Shown in pieces: positions 1 to 8,537 of a DNA stretch of 64,000 nt. The notes under the pieces are model-generated. The model had not been told where the DNA came from, searched no databases, and saw only the letters and a program-made list of their open reading frames with translations. Each line of letters opens with the position of its first letter. Positions within the stretch are counted from its first letter, which is position 1. Origin of the DNA: Kitasatospora indigofera (GTDB lineage Bacteria > Actinomycetota > Actinomycetes > Streptomycetales > Streptomycetaceae); the NCBI RefSeq assembly GCF_014655955.1, contig NZ_BNBO01000036.1, forward strand, positions 20,101-84,100, written 5' to 3'. The position numbers and the translations under genes are program-made.

Positions 1-185
1 CGCGGGCCGCCGGCCAGCGCCCGGGCCGCGAGGCTCGGCGACCAGCCGAGCTCCCGGGCGGCCTCGGTGATGCGGCGGCGGGTGGCCTCCGACACTCCCG
101 GCCGGTCGTTCAGGGCGAGCGACACGGCGCCCGCCGAGACACCGGCGCGGGCGGCGACATCACGGATCGTCACCCGGCGTTCCAT
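1..185 (-). CDS. LacI-family transcriptional regulator, N-terminal fragment
   Basis: This is the first 61 codons of a LacI-type DNA-binding protein running off the left edge. The start is the ATG at 183-185. The visible part is the helix-turn-helix and hinge: VTIRDVAARAGVSAGAVS, then NDRPGV, then ITEAARELGWSP. It closely resembles the N-terminus of the LacI protein at 2763-3794 (VTIRDVAARAGVSAGAVS is identical), so the two are recent paralogues. The effector domain lies outside the window, so no ligand can be proposed. It is the fourth LacI gene on the same strand in this sugar cluster. Confidence 0.85.
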   Translation of the reverse strand, partial: MERRVTIRDVAARAGVSAGAVSLALNDRPGVSEATRRRITEAARELGWSPSLAARALAGGP

Positions 186-279
186 CGTGATTCCTCTCCG
201 TCCTGCTGGGCCGCGCGGCCGTCGGTGCGCGGCGCGGGTCCATCCTGTCAGGTCGGCGGGGCATTGCCCGCCGGGCTCG

Positions 280-1302
280 TCAACGGACGGCCGGCGGCGG
301 GCTCTCGGCGGAGCCGCGGGCGATCAGGCGGGTCGGGATCACGATGCGGCGCGGCGGGGTGCGGTCGCCCGCCAGGCGTTCGAACAGGGTGCTGGCGGCG
401 GCGGTGCCGAGGGCGGCCGGGTCCTGGGCGACGACGGTGAGGGCGGGGGTCAGCAGGTCGGCGAGTTCGAGGTCGTCGAAGCCGAGCAGGGCCGGCCGCC
501 CGCCGGTCCGGGGCAGCCGGTGCAGGGCCGCGACGGTGATCCGGTTGTTCGCGGTGAACAGCGCGGTGACGGGCTCGGGGCCGCCGACGAGGCGGGTGAC
601 CGCCTCCGCCACCCGGGCCCGGTCGGTGGTGCCGCAGGCGATCCACCGCTCGTCCACCGGGAGGCCGGCGGCGGCCATCGCCTCGCGGTAGCCGCGCAGC
701 CGCTCGGCACTGGTGTGGATCTGCGGCAGGTCGCCGATGAAGCCGATCCTGCGGTGACCGTGCCGGATCAGGTGGCTCACGCCCTCGCGGGCGCCGCCGG
801 CGTTGTCGCTGAGGATCGCGTCGGCGGCGATCCCGGTGGCCGGGCGGTCGACGAAGACCACGGGGGTGCCGGAGGCGGTCTCGGGGAGGAGGTAGGAGTG
901 GTCGTCGCCGGCCGGGACGACCACCAGGCCGTCGACCCGGCGGGCGCAGAAGGCCAGGGCGAGTTCGCGCTCGCGCGGCGGGTGCTCGCCGCTGGAGCCG
1001 GTGAACAGCAGGCAGCCCTCCGCCGCGGCCACGTCCTCCACGGCCCGGGACAGGGCGGAGGAGAACGGGTCGGCGATGTCCTCCAGCAGCAGGGCGATGC
1101 TCGCGGTGCGGCCGGTGCGCAGCAGGCGGGCGCTGTCGTTGCGGCGGAAGCCGAGTTCGGCGATGGCGGCGTTGACGCGGGCCGCCATCGCCGGGCTGAC
1201 TCCGCTCTCGCCGTTGACGACCCGGGAGACGGTCTTGAGGCCCACGCCCGCCGCGGCGGCCACGTCGTTCATGGTGGGCCGGCTGCCGTGTCTGCTGGTC
1301 AT
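280..1302 (-). CDS. LacI-family transcriptional regulator
   Basis: A 340-residue LacI/GalR repressor of normal family length. The N-terminal HTH begins at about residue 11 (MNDVAAAAGVGLKTVSRVVN) and is followed by a periplasmic-binding-protein-like sugar sensor (IALLLEDIADPF, GLVVVPAG, GFIGD, LLGFDDLELADLL). I chose the ATG at 1300-1302 because the open frame further upstream has no family similarity and runs antisense through manA. It lies downstream of manA on the same strand and may be read from the manA transcript. It probably controls local sugar genes; the ligand is unknown. Confidence 0.9.
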   Translation of the reverse strand: MTSRHGSRPTMNDVAAAAGVGLKTVSRVVNGESGVSPAMAARVNAAIAELGFRRNDSARLLRTGRTASIALLLEDIADPFSSALSRAVEDVAAAEGCLLFTGSSGEHPPRERELALAFCARRVDGLVVVPAGDDHSYLLPETASGTPVVFVDRPATGIAADAILSDNAGGAREGVSHLIRHGHRRIGFIGDLPQIHTSAERLRGYREAMAAAGLPVDERWIACGTTDRARVAEAVTRLVGGPEPVTALFTANNRITVAALHRLPRTGGRPALLGFDDLELADLLTPALTVVAQDPAALGTAAASTLFERLAGDRTPPRRIVIPTRLIARGSAESPPPAVR

Positions 1303-1429
1303 GGCACGGAGCTTACGGGGTCGGCGCTCCGCCGCGGCCTGCTCCGGCGCCGCGGTGTCCACGGCGCGGGCGGGGCGGCTCCGGGTGGGACGCGGGGTGT
1401 CGGCGCCCGGCCCGGCCCGGCCGTTCCGG

Positions 1430-2659
1430 TCAGTCACCGTCGCCGGGCGGGGGGACGGCGGCGCGGTAGAGGGTCGCGGTGCCCCGCAGTTCGGCGGGCG
1501 CCCCGGTGCCGGGGACGAACACGCTGTCGCCCCGTCCCAGGGCCACCGGCCCGCCCGGGTGCTGGACGAGTTCGGCGGTGCCGTCGACGCAGAAGAGGAT
1601 CTGCGGGCCCCGGCCGTCGACGGTGGCACGGCCGAGCACGTCCAGCCGGGACAGCGCGAACTCGGCGGCCGGCGCCGGGTAGTGCAGTTCGCCGTCGACG
1701 CCCGCCGTGGCCCGGACGAACGCCGGTGCGGACGGCCGGAAGTCGACGATCCCGGTGAGGGCTGCCACGTCGACGTGCTTGGGGGTCAGCCCGCAGCGCA
1801 GCACGTTGTCCGAGTTCGCCATGATCTCCACGCCGGTGCCGCGCAGGTAGGCGTGCGGGACCCGGGCGTCGAGGAAGAGGGCCTGGCCCGGACGCAGCCG
1901 CACGTGGTTGAGCAGCAGCGCGGCGACCAGCCCCGGGTCGCCGGGGTAGTCGCGGGCGGCGGCCGCGAACGCGGCGTGGGCCGGGGCGTCGGGGCCGCCC
2001 TGCCGGGCGGCGTGCTCCAGGGCCGGGGTGAGTTCGGCGGCGGCCCTGACACCCCGCTCGCGGTCGCCGCCCAGTGCCTCGGTGAGGACGGTGCGCAGGG
2101 CGGTCGCGGGCTCGCCGGTGCGCAGCACGTCCAGCCAGGGCGCCAGTGCGGGGGCGTCCAGCGGTGCGAGCAGCCGGGCGGTCGCGGCCGGCTCGCGGAA
2201 TCCGCAGAGGGCGTCGAAGTCGTCCAGGGCGCAGATCAGTTCGGGCTTGTGGTGCGGGTCCTTGTAGATCCGGTGCGGGGCGTCCAGGGGGATGCCGGCC
2301 GCCTCCTCGGCGGCGTACCCCGCCCGGGCCTGCTCGTTGCTGGGGTGGACCTGGACGGACAGGGCCTGCCGGGCGGCGAGGATCTTGAGCAGGAAGGGCA
2401 GCCGGCCGCCGAAGCGGCGTCCGGCACGCTCGCCGAGCTCCCGCCCGGGGTCGCGGGCGATCACCTCGGTCAGCGGCTCGGGGCCGTCGCCGCGGTCCAG
2501 CAGCGAGGGGGCGCCCGGGTGGGCGCCCATCCACAGCTCGGCCTCGGGCAGTCCGGTCGGGGTGCGCCCGGTGAGCTCGGCGATCGCGGTGGTCGAGCCC
2601 CAGGCGTAGGGGCGGATCTCGTTGCTGAGCAGGCCCGCGGTCGGCTGGGGCTCGGTCAT
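1430..2659 (-). CDS. manA: mannose-6-phosphate isomerase, class I
   Basis: This 409-residue enzyme of the type I phosphomannose isomerase family interconverts mannose 6-phosphate and fructose 6-phosphate in the cytoplasm and needs zinc. The N-terminus (IRPYAWGSTTAIAEL) and the cupin elements ELWMGAHP, SVQVHPSNEQA and HKPELICAL are typical; QVHPSNEQ carries metal-binding histidine and glutamate. The start at 2657-2659 is preceded by GGAG at about 10 nt. It sits between two LacI genes and downstream of a sugar ABC importer, which suggests that mannose or a mannoside feeds glycolysis here. It may equally supply mannose 6-phosphate for glycan synthesis. Confidence 0.93.
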   Translation of the reverse strand: MTEPQPTAGLLSNEIRPYAWGSTTAIAELTGRTPTGLPEAELWMGAHPGAPSLLDRGDGPEPLTEVIARDPGRELGERAGRRFGGRLPFLLKILAARQALSVQVHPSNEQARAGYAAEEAAGIPLDAPHRIYKDPHHKPELICALDDFDALCGFREPAATARLLAPLDAPALAPWLDVLRTGEPATALRTVLTEALGGDRERGVRAAAELTPALEHAARQGGPDAPAHAAFAAAARDYPGDPGLVAALLLNHVRLRPGQALFLDARVPHAYLRGTGVEIMANSDNVLRCGLTPKHVDVAALTGIVDFRPSAPAFVRATAGVDGELHYPAPAAEFALSRLDVLGRATVDGRGPQILFCVDGTAELVQHPGGPVALGRGDSVFVPGTGAPAELRGTATLYRAAVPPPGDGD

Positions 2660-2700
2660 GTGCTGCTCCGGTGGGAAGGGGCCGGCAAGGGCGGGCCGGC

Positions 2701-2742
2701 CCGTCCCCGGGGCTCCTTACCCTCGGAAGGAGCCGGGGACGG
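2701..2742 (-). terminator. intrinsic-type hairpin after the LacI gene
   Basis: The arms at 2701-2718 and 2727-2742 pair over 16 bp, with a two-base bulge (GG) in the left arm and an 8-nt loop. It lies 21 nt past the stop of the LacI gene at 2763 and before manA, so manA probably has its own promoter or depends on read-through. No U-tract is present, which is common in streptomycetes. Confidence 0.65.
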
Positions 2743-2762
2743 ACCGGGGTCGGGGGCCGCGG

Positions 2763-3794
2763 TCAGGCGCCGGGGGGCGCGCTGCTGCCGCGGGGGACGA
2801 GCACCGGCGTGGGTGCCGGGCCCGAGGGGACGCTGGTGCGGTTGACCACGTCGAAGAGGGTCCGGGTCACCTGGACGCCGTAGCCGTGCACGTCGTGGCT
2901 CATGGCGGAGAGCGTCGGGTGGGTGAGCCGGCACAGCTGCGAGTCGTCCCAGGCGATCAGGCTGAGATCCCTGGGCACCTGGAGCCCGAGCTCCGCCGCG
3001 ACCGCGATGCCGGCGACGGCCATGATGTCGTTGTCGTAGATGATCGCGGTGGGGCGTCGCTCCGGGGCGGCCAGCAGTCTGCGGGTGGCGCGGGCGCCGG
3101 CGTGGCCGGAGAAGTCGGTGGTGAGGGTGCGGGCCGGCTCCAGCCCGAGCTCCGCGGTGATCCGCTCCAGGGCGCGGGTGCGGATCGCGGTGTGCCCGAG
3201 GGCCGGGTCGCCGCCGACCCGGGCGATCCGCCGGTGGCCGAGGACGGCGAGGTAGCGCACCGCCTCCTCGATCGCGGCCGCGTCGTCCGTCCACACCGCG
3301 TCGACGGCCCGGCCGGCGAGGCCGGGGTGACCGGCGGCCACCGTCGGCATGCCGATCCGGGCGAGCGCGGGGATCCGGGGGTCGTCCTCGGTGAGGTCGA
3401 CCAGGATCGAGCCGCTGACCCGTCGGGTGCGCCACCACTCGCTCTGGACGGCGATCTCCTGGTCACGGTCGCGCACCAGGCGCAGCAGCAGGGACGCGGA
3501 GCGCTCCTGGAGCACGGCCTCGATGCCGGAGATGAACTCCATGTAGAAGGGTTCGAGGCCCAGTTGGCGGGCGGGCCGGGCGATGACCAGGCCGACGGTC
3601 TCGATCCGGCCGGCCGAGCCGGCGAGCCGGCGGGCGGCCTGGCTGGGTGTCCAGCCGAGTTCGGCGGCGGCGGCGCGGATCCGCTCGCGGGTGGGGAGGG
3701 CGAGGCCCGGGCGGTCGTTGAAGGCCATCGAGACCGCCCCGGCGGACACCCCGGCCCGGGCCGCGACGTCCCGGATGGTGACCCGCGGGCTCAT
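2763..3794 (-). CDS. LacI-family transcriptional regulator
   Basis: A 343-residue LacI/GalR protein. The HTH occupies residues 4-25 (VTIRDVAARAGVSAGAVS), the hinge follows at LGWTPSQAARRLAG, and the effector domain shows VGLVIARP, GSILVDL, IIYDNDIMAVAG and SLIAWDDSQLCRL. The ATG at 3792-3794 follows GAGGGGGA at good spacing. It is directly downstream of the ABC importer genes (67 nt after the permease stop, with a hairpin between), so it is the best candidate local repressor of that importer. It is a paralogue of the truncated regulator at position 1. Confidence 0.92.
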   Translation of the reverse strand: MSPRVTIRDVAARAGVSAGAVSMAFNDRPGLALPTRERIRAAAAELGWTPSQAARRLAGSAGRIETVGLVIARPARQLGLEPFYMEFISGIEAVLQERSASLLLRLVRDRDQEIAVQSEWWRTRRVSGSILVDLTEDDPRIPALARIGMPTVAAGHPGLAGRAVDAVWTDDAAAIEEAVRYLAVLGHRRIARVGGDPALGHTAIRTRALERITAELGLEPARTLTTDFSGHAGARATRRLLAAPERRPTAIIYDNDIMAVAGIAVAAELGLQVPRDLSLIAWDDSQLCRLTHPTLSAMSHDVHGYGVQVTRTLFDVVNRTSVPSGPAPTPVLVPRGSSAPPGA

Positions 3795-3816
3795 CGGTCC
3801 CCCTCGCCCGGTCCGG

Positions 3817-3851
3817 GGTACGGCACCGCGGCGCGGGTGCGGTGCCGTACC
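3817..3851 (-). terminator. hairpin terminator of the sugar ABC operon
   Basis: A perfect 13-bp stem (3817-3829 with 3839-3851, left arm GGTACGGCACCGC) has a 9-nt loop and starts 10 nt beyond the permease stop. It separates the three-gene importer operon from the LacI gene. Confidence 0.75.
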
Positions 3852-3861
3852 GGGACGTCGG

Positions 3862-4743
3862 TCACTTCGTCGAGCCGGCGGCGAAGCCGCTGTAGATGAA
3901 GCGCTGCAGGGTGAGGAAGACCAGGAAGGTCGGCAGGATCACCAGGACGGTGCCGGCCGAGATGGTCTCCCAGTGGGCCCCGAAGGGGCCCTTGAAGCGG
4001 AACAGGGCGGTGGAGACGGTGCCGAGTTCGGAGTCCGGCATGTAGAGGAAGGGGATGTAGAAGTCGTTGTAGACGGTGATCCCCTTGATGATCACGACGG
4101 TGGCGACGGCGGGCTTGAGCATCGGGAGGATGATCCGCCGGTAGATGGTGAAGCTGTTCGCGCCGTCGAGCCGGGCGGCCTCGTCGAGGGAGACCGGGAT
4201 CGACCTGATGAACTGCAGGAAGACGTAGATCGAGACGATGTCGGTGCCGAGGTACAGCAGGATCGCCGCCCAGCGGGTGTTGAACGCCCCGAGGTCGTTG
4301 ACGATCTGGAAGGTCGCGACCTGGGTGGTGACGCCGGGCACCAGGGTGGCGACCAGGAACAGGCCCATCACGAGCTTCTTGAGGCGGAACTCGAAGCGGT
4401 CGATGGCGTAGGCGGTCATCGAGCCGATCAGGACGGTCCCGGTGGTGGAGATCACCAGGATGATCGCCGTGTTGACGAGGGCCTGGACCAGCCGGCCCTC
4501 CTGGAAGGCCGTCAGGTAGTTGCCGAAGTTGAACCAGTTGCCGGGCGGGGTGAGCGGCCCGGTGGTGGAGGCCTCCTTGTCGGTCTTGAGCGAGGTGAGG
4601 AACACCACGAGCAGCGGGACGAGGACGATCGCGCTGGCGATGACCAGCGAGAGGTACTTGGCGGTGCCGCCGACGGTGAAGCGGGCCCGGGGGCTCCGGC
4701 GGGCCCCGCGCCGGGCGGCGAGGGCGGTGTCAGGAGTGGTCAC
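3862..4743 (-). CDS. sugar ABC transporter permease (MalG-type)
   Basis: A 293-residue inner-membrane permease of the carbohydrate uptake (CUT1) family. It has about six membrane segments, starting at YLSLVIASAIVLVPLLVVFL. The EAA loop (DEAARLDGANSFTIYRRIILP) contacts the ATPase. I take the GTG at 4741-4743 as start: it overlaps the TGA of the upstream permease (GTGA), implying translational coupling. No ATPase gene is in the cluster, so a shared MsiK-type multiple-sugar ATPase encoded elsewhere is likely, as is usual in streptomycetes. Confidence 0.93.
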   Translation of the reverse strand: MTTPDTALAARRGARRSPRARFTVGGTAKYLSLVIASAIVLVPLLVVFLTSLKTDKEASTTGPLTPPGNWFNFGNYLTAFQEGRLVQALVNTAIILVISTTGTVLIGSMTAYAIDRFEFRLKKLVMGLFLVATLVPGVTTQVATFQIVNDLGAFNTRWAAILLYLGTDIVSIYVFLQFIRSIPVSLDEAARLDGANSFTIYRRIILPMLKPAVATVVIIKGITVYNDFYIPFLYMPDSELGTVSTALFRFKGPFGAHWETISAGTVLVILPTFLVFLTLQRFIYSGFAAGSTK

Positions 4744-5699
4744 GACAGTTCCACCCTCTCCTCCGGCACCAGGCGGCGCTGGATCCAGGTGACGAGCAGG
4801 ATGAGCGCCAGCAGCACCACGGCGCTCGCGGAGGCGAGCCCGACCTTGTCGAACTTGAAGGCGAGGTTGACGGTCTGGATGACGAAGGTCTGGCTGCCGT
4901 TGGCGCCGCCGGTCATGATGTACGGGATCTCGAAGACGGCCAGCGAGCCGGAGATCGCGAGGATCACGCTGAGGCTGATGATCGGCTTGATGCTGGGGGC
5001 GATGATGTGCCGGAACTGCTGCCAGCGGTTGGCCCCGTCCAGCGAGGCCGCCTCGTAGAGGTGTCCCGGGATGGACTGGATCGCCCCGAGGAACAGCACC
5101 ATGTTCAGGCCCATGTAGCGCCAGACCGAGACGCCGGCCAGCGACTTGTTGACCAGGTCGGGGTCGCCGAGCCACATCTGCTTGCCGTGGTGGCCGAACG
5201 CGTCCAGCAGGGAGTCCAGGGTGCCGCCGGGCTGGAAGAAGTACAGGAAGACGAAGCCGATCGCGACGCCGTTCATCAGGTAGGGGAAGAACAGGATCCC
5301 CTTGAAGACGTTGCGGAACCTGGTGTTGAAGCTCAGCACCGTCGCGAAGTAGAGGGCCGCCGCGATCTGCACGAAGGACGCCGTCAGGTACACGCCGCTG
5401 ACCAGGAAGACCTTGAACAGCTCGGGCCGGGTGAACAGCTCCAGGTAGTTGTCGGCGCCGACGTTCTCACTGGTGGGGCTGATGCCGTCCCAGTCGGTGG
5501 CGCTGTAGCCGAACATGTCGATGATCGGCAGGTAGGTGAAGGCCACCAGCAGGGTGAGCGGGACCAGCAGGTAGAGCCAGGGGGTGAACCACCAGTGCCT
5601 GCGGGTGGTCCGCCGGTGGAGGGCCGGCTTCGTCGGTGCAGCCGGGGCGGCCGGGGCCGGGGCGGGCCCCCGCTTCCTGTCCTTCTGCAGTGCAGTCAT
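4740..5699 (-). CDS. sugar ABC transporter permease (MalF-type)
   Basis: A 319-residue CUT1 permease partner of the downstream gene. The first membrane segment (WWFTPWLYLLVPLTLLVAFTY) follows a basic Ala/Pro-rich cytosolic tail. The EAA loop reads YEAASLDGANRWQQFRHI. The start ATG at 5697-5699 is preceded by GAAGGAAC. It sits between the binding protein gene (100 nt upstream) and the MalG-type permease, in the usual binding protein-F-G order. Confidence 0.93.
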   Translation of the reverse strand: MTALQKDRKRGPAPAPAAPAAPTKPALHRRTTRRHWWFTPWLYLLVPLTLLVAFTYLPIIDMFGYSATDWDGISPTSENVGADNYLELFTRPELFKVFLVSGVYLTASFVQIAAALYFATVLSFNTRFRNVFKGILFFPYLMNGVAIGFVFLYFFQPGGTLDSLLDAFGHHGKQMWLGDPDLVNKSLAGVSVWRYMGLNMVLFLGAIQSIPGHLYEAASLDGANRWQQFRHIIAPSIKPIISLSVILAISGSLAVFEIPYIMTGGANGSQTFVIQTVNLAFKFDKVGLASASAVVLLALILLVTWIQRRLVPEERVELS

Positions 5700-5798
5700 C
5701 TTCGTTCCTTCGTTGGATCAAGCGCCCGGAGTGCGGCGCGGCGGGCCCGCGGGGTGGGGAGGTGACGGGCGGGTCGCCGCGCCGCCGGCCGGGGTGCG

Positions 5799-7115
5799 TC
5801 AGCCCGTGACCGTCTTCTGCGAGGCGGCCCACTTCTTGTTGAGGTCGGCGAAGTAGCTGTTCATGTCGCCCGGCGCCGCGCCACGGGCGGTGTCGACGAG
5901 CTTCTGCCGGTAGTCCGGGCTGCCCAGACCGATCTCGGAGCCCTTGTCGATCTTGCTGATGACGGCGGCGTTCTGCTGGTTCTGGCCGAGCAGCAGCGTG
6001 ACGCCCTGCGCCTCGAAGGGCTTCAGGGAGGCCGGCAGGGTGCTGCCCTTGACCGAGGAGACGGCCTGCTCGGCCTGCGCGCTGCCGGACTTGTTCAGGA
6101 ACCAGTCGATCCAGGCGCGCGCGGCCTCCTTGTTCTTGGAGTGCACGTTGACCGCGTACTTGTAGTCGGGCTGGATGATGGTGCAGAGCTTGCCGCCGGC
6201 CGCCTGCGGGAACGGCATGAAGCCGATGTCGTCCGGGTTCTGGCCGGCGGCGGTGGCGGCGGCCTGCATCTGCGGGACGGCCCAGGAGCCGAGCAGCATG
6301 GCGCCGATCCTGCCGGTGCCCAGCAGCGTCTTGGACTTCTCCCAGTTGGTGGTGGTCGGGTCGTCCTCGCTGAGCTTCTCGTGGACGGTGTTGTACAGCA
6401 GGCCGTCGATGGCGTTGAGGTCCTGCCCGGCCGCCCACGGCTCCGCGGTGGTGGAGAGCTTGTCCTTGCCGCCCTGGTCGCAGCTCGGGCCGCCGATGTT
6501 GTCGGTCCACTTCTGCAGCGGCCAGGCGTCCTTGTAGTTCGTGTAGTACGGGATCGCCTGGCCCTTGGCCTTGATGGCCTTCAGGTCGTCGATGAACTCC
6601 TGGGTGCTCTTCGGCCACTGGGTGACGCCGGCCTGCTGCCAGACGGCCTTGTTGTAGACCAGGCCGGTGGCGGTGCCGTAGTTGGCGATGCCGTAGACCT
6701 TGTCCTTGACGGTGGTGTAGTCCGTCCAGTTGTAGGTCTTGGAGAGCTCGGCCGAGTCGCCCAGGGGCGAGAAGAAGGTCGGGTACTGGGTGATCGACAC
6801 GTTGTCCGGGATGAGCAGCACGTCACCGTAGTTCTCGGTGTTCATGCGGATCTTGACTTCACCCTCGTAGTCGGTGAGGCCCTCGAACTTGACGTTCACG
6901 TTGGGGTAGGTCCGGCTGAACTCGTCGGCGTACTTCTTGAGCGAGCCGTCCTTGATCTGGTCGGTGCGGTTCGTCAGCACCGTGATGTCGCCGGAGACCT
7001 TCGCCGGATCCGCGGCGGCCGACGCGGCCGAGGACGACGTCCCGCCACTGCCTCCGCTACAGGCCGTGAGCACAACCATGGTCGCAGCCGCGACGGCCAC
7101 CCATCCTCTGCGCAT
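5799..7115 (-). CDS. extracellular sugar-binding lipoprotein of ABC importer
   Basis: A 438-residue solute-binding protein. The N-terminus is a lipoprotein signal (MRRGWVAVAAATMVVLTAC) with lipobox LTAC and a Gly/Ser linker. The mature part has the family 1 extracellular solute-binding fold (ITVLTNRTDQ near the start, WQQAGVTQWPKSTQEF, and GAMLLGSWAVPQM). I use the internal ATG at 7113-7115 rather than the longer frame because it gives the signal peptide directly and follows AAGGAAC. It is the first gene of the importer operon. The specificity cannot be read from sequence; neighbouring manA and sugar kinase suggest mannose-containing saccharides. Confidence 0.93.
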   Translation of the reverse strand: MRRGWVAVAAATMVVLTACSGGSGGTSSSAASAAADPAKVSGDITVLTNRTDQIKDGSLKKYADEFSRTYPNVNVKFEGLTDYEGEVKIRMNTENYGDVLLIPDNVSITQYPTFFSPLGDSAELSKTYNWTDYTTVKDKVYGIANYGTATGLVYNKAVWQQAGVTQWPKSTQEFIDDLKAIKAKGQAIPYYTNYKDAWPLQKWTDNIGGPSCDQGGKDKLSTTAEPWAAGQDLNAIDGLLYNTVHEKLSEDDPTTTNWEKSKTLLGTGRIGAMLLGSWAVPQMQAAATAAGQNPDDIGFMPFPQAAGGKLCTIIQPDYKYAVNVHSKNKEAARAWIDWFLNKSGSAQAEQAVSSVKGSTLPASLKPFEAQGVTLLLGQNQQNAAVISKIDKGSEIGLGSPDYRQKLVDTARGAAPGDMNSYFADLNKKWAASQKTVTG

Positions 7116-7243
7116 CTTCGCTGTTCCTTCGCGCTGATCGTCATTGACTTCGGGAAGCGGCGCCCAGGTCGAGGGTTTGAGCTCCCGGGGCCGTTGGACG
7201 CTTAACGTAGACGTCATATCCCGGCCATGTCCATAGACCGGTC

Positions 7244-7277
7244 AATAACGTTATTCAGCGGTTCTGTTAAGGATCAA
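7244..7277 (-). promoter_or_regulatory. candidate promoter of the ABC operon with overlapping LacI-like operator
   Basis: Read on the minus strand, TTGATC (7277-7272) and TAACGT (7253-7248) are separated by 18 nt, a plausible vegetative promoter. The -10 element lies inside the perfect 12-bp palindrome AATAACGTTATT (7244-7255), which has the central CG typical of LacI-family operators. A bound repressor would block the polymerase site. This part of the intergenic region is strikingly AT-rich for this genome. Confidence 0.55.
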
Positions 7278-7284
7278 GGCCTAC

Positions 7285-7321
7285 TTGACTAAACCTTTAC
7301 CTAACTTATGTCGATTTAGTC
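7285..7321 (+). promoter_or_regulatory. candidate promoter/operator of the ROK kinase
   Basis: TTGACT (7285-7290) is followed at 16 nt by TATGTC, a weak but possible promoter toward the ROK gene. The same stretch holds an inverted repeat GACTAAA (7287-7293) and TTTAGTC (7315-7321), 21 nt apart, so the two arms lie close to three helical turns centre to centre. Confidence 0.4.
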
Positions 7322-7450
7322 TCGTTGCCCGAACGTCATCGGGGATCCCTGGACAACGTTGTCCATCGGAGCGAGAATCAGCCGGACCGGACGGGCAGAC
7401 CCATGCCCGGACCCGGGAGCCCATCCAGCCCCGATCGCGGAGACGTCACA

Positions 7451-8452
7451 ATGAGTTACGAACTGGCCGGGGTCGTCGACAGCCGGCACGCACTCGCGCA
7501 CCCCCTGCTGGCAGCCGTCGACGTCGGGGGGACGAAGATCGCGGGCGGCCTGGCCGACCGGGACGGCGGCCTCTTGCACCAGGTCCAGCTGCCCACCCCC
7601 GCGCGCGGCGGCGCCCGTGAGGTCATGGCCGTCGTGGACCAGGTGCTGGACCTGCTCGCGCGGCACCCGCTGTGGGCCTCGGTACGCGCCGTCGGCATCG
7701 GCAGCGCCGGCCCCGTGGACATCCAGGCCGGCACCGTCAGCCCCGTGAACATCCCCGCCTGGCGCGGCTTCCCGCTGCGCTCCGAGGTCGCCGCCCACCC
7801 GGCCGTCGACGGCCTCCCCGTCGCCCTCGGCGGCGACGCCGTGGCGATGACCGCCGCCGAACACTGGCGCGGCGCCGCCCGCGACCACCGCAACGCCCTC
7901 TGCCTGGTGGTCTCCACCGGCGTCGGAGCAGGCCTGATCATCGACGGCTCCCTGCACACCGGCCCCAGCGGCAACGCCGGCCACCTCGGCCACATCAGCG
8001 TCGACCTCGACGGCCGCCCCTGCCCCTGCGGATCGCGCGGCTGCCTCGAAGGACTCGCCAGCGGGACCGCCATCACCCGCACCGCCCTCGAAGGGGGCTG
8101 GCAGCCCGCCGGCCACGACACCTCCGCCGGCGCGGTCGCCACCGCCGCCCGGGCCGGCCACCCCGCCGCCCGGCACGCCTACGACCGCGCGGCCCAGGCG
8201 CTCGCCGCCGGCATCGCCGCCACCGCCACCCTGGTCGAGATCGACACCGCCGTCGTCGGCGGCGGCGTCGCCAAGGCCGGCGACGTCCTCTTCGACCCGC
8301 TGCGCCGGCACCTGGCCACCTACGCCGCGCTGCCCTTCGCCGCCCACCTCACCGTGACCCCCGCCCTGCTCGGCACCGACGCCGGCCTGATCGGCGCCGC
8401 GGCGCTGGCACTCCCCCTGCTGGCCTCCCCCACCGCGGTCGCCGGTCGTTGA
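7451..8452 (+). CDS. ROK-family sugar kinase
   Basis: A 333-residue ROK protein without an N-terminal HTH, hence a kinase rather than a repressor. The phosphate-binding motif DVGGTK starts at residue 24. The zinc-binding ROK signature CPCGSRGCLEG and the catalytic-loop region GNAGHLGHI are present. I start at the ATG at 7451 (GGAG about 8 nt upstream), because the in-frame extension lacks family features. It is divergent from the ABC importer. Together with manA, phosphorylation of mannose (or N-acetylmannosamine or glucose) after import is a reasonable but unproven role. Confidence 0.88.
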   Translation: MSYELAGVVDSRHALAHPLLAAVDVGGTKIAGGLADRDGGLLHQVQLPTPARGGAREVMAVVDQVLDLLARHPLWASVRAVGIGSAGPVDIQAGTVSPVNIPAWRGFPLRSEVAAHPAVDGLPVALGGDAVAMTAAEHWRGAARDHRNALCLVVSTGVGAGLIIDGSLHTGPSGNAGHLGHISVDLDGRPCPCGSRGCLEGLASGTAITRTALEGGWQPAGHDTSAGAVATAARAGHPAARHAYDRAAQALAAGIAATATLVEIDTAVVGGGVAKAGDVLFDPLRRHLATYAALPFAAHLTVTPALLGTDAGLIGAAALALPLLASPTAVAGR

Positions 8453-8495
8453 CCACGCGCGACGGGCCGGGCGGGCGGTCCCGCTCCCGGGCCCC

Positions 8496-8537
8496 GGGCC
8501 CCGGGCAGCCGAACGGCGCCCGGGGCCCGACGCTTTT
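8496..8537 (+). terminator. intrinsic terminator of the ROK kinase gene
   Basis: A perfect 11-bp stem (8496-8506 GGGCCCCGGGC with 8518-8528) with an 11-nt loop is followed by a TTTT run at 8534-8537. The motif CCCGACGCTTTTC is then repeated once, ending near 8557. Confidence 0.75.

Noticed and set aside
67..2845. Long plus-strand open frames opposite the LacI and manA genes (for example 67-1758 and 1001-2845)
   Set aside because: They are antisense shadows: Gly/Arg/Ala-rich, no domain, no ribosome site, and the opposite strand holds clear family members.
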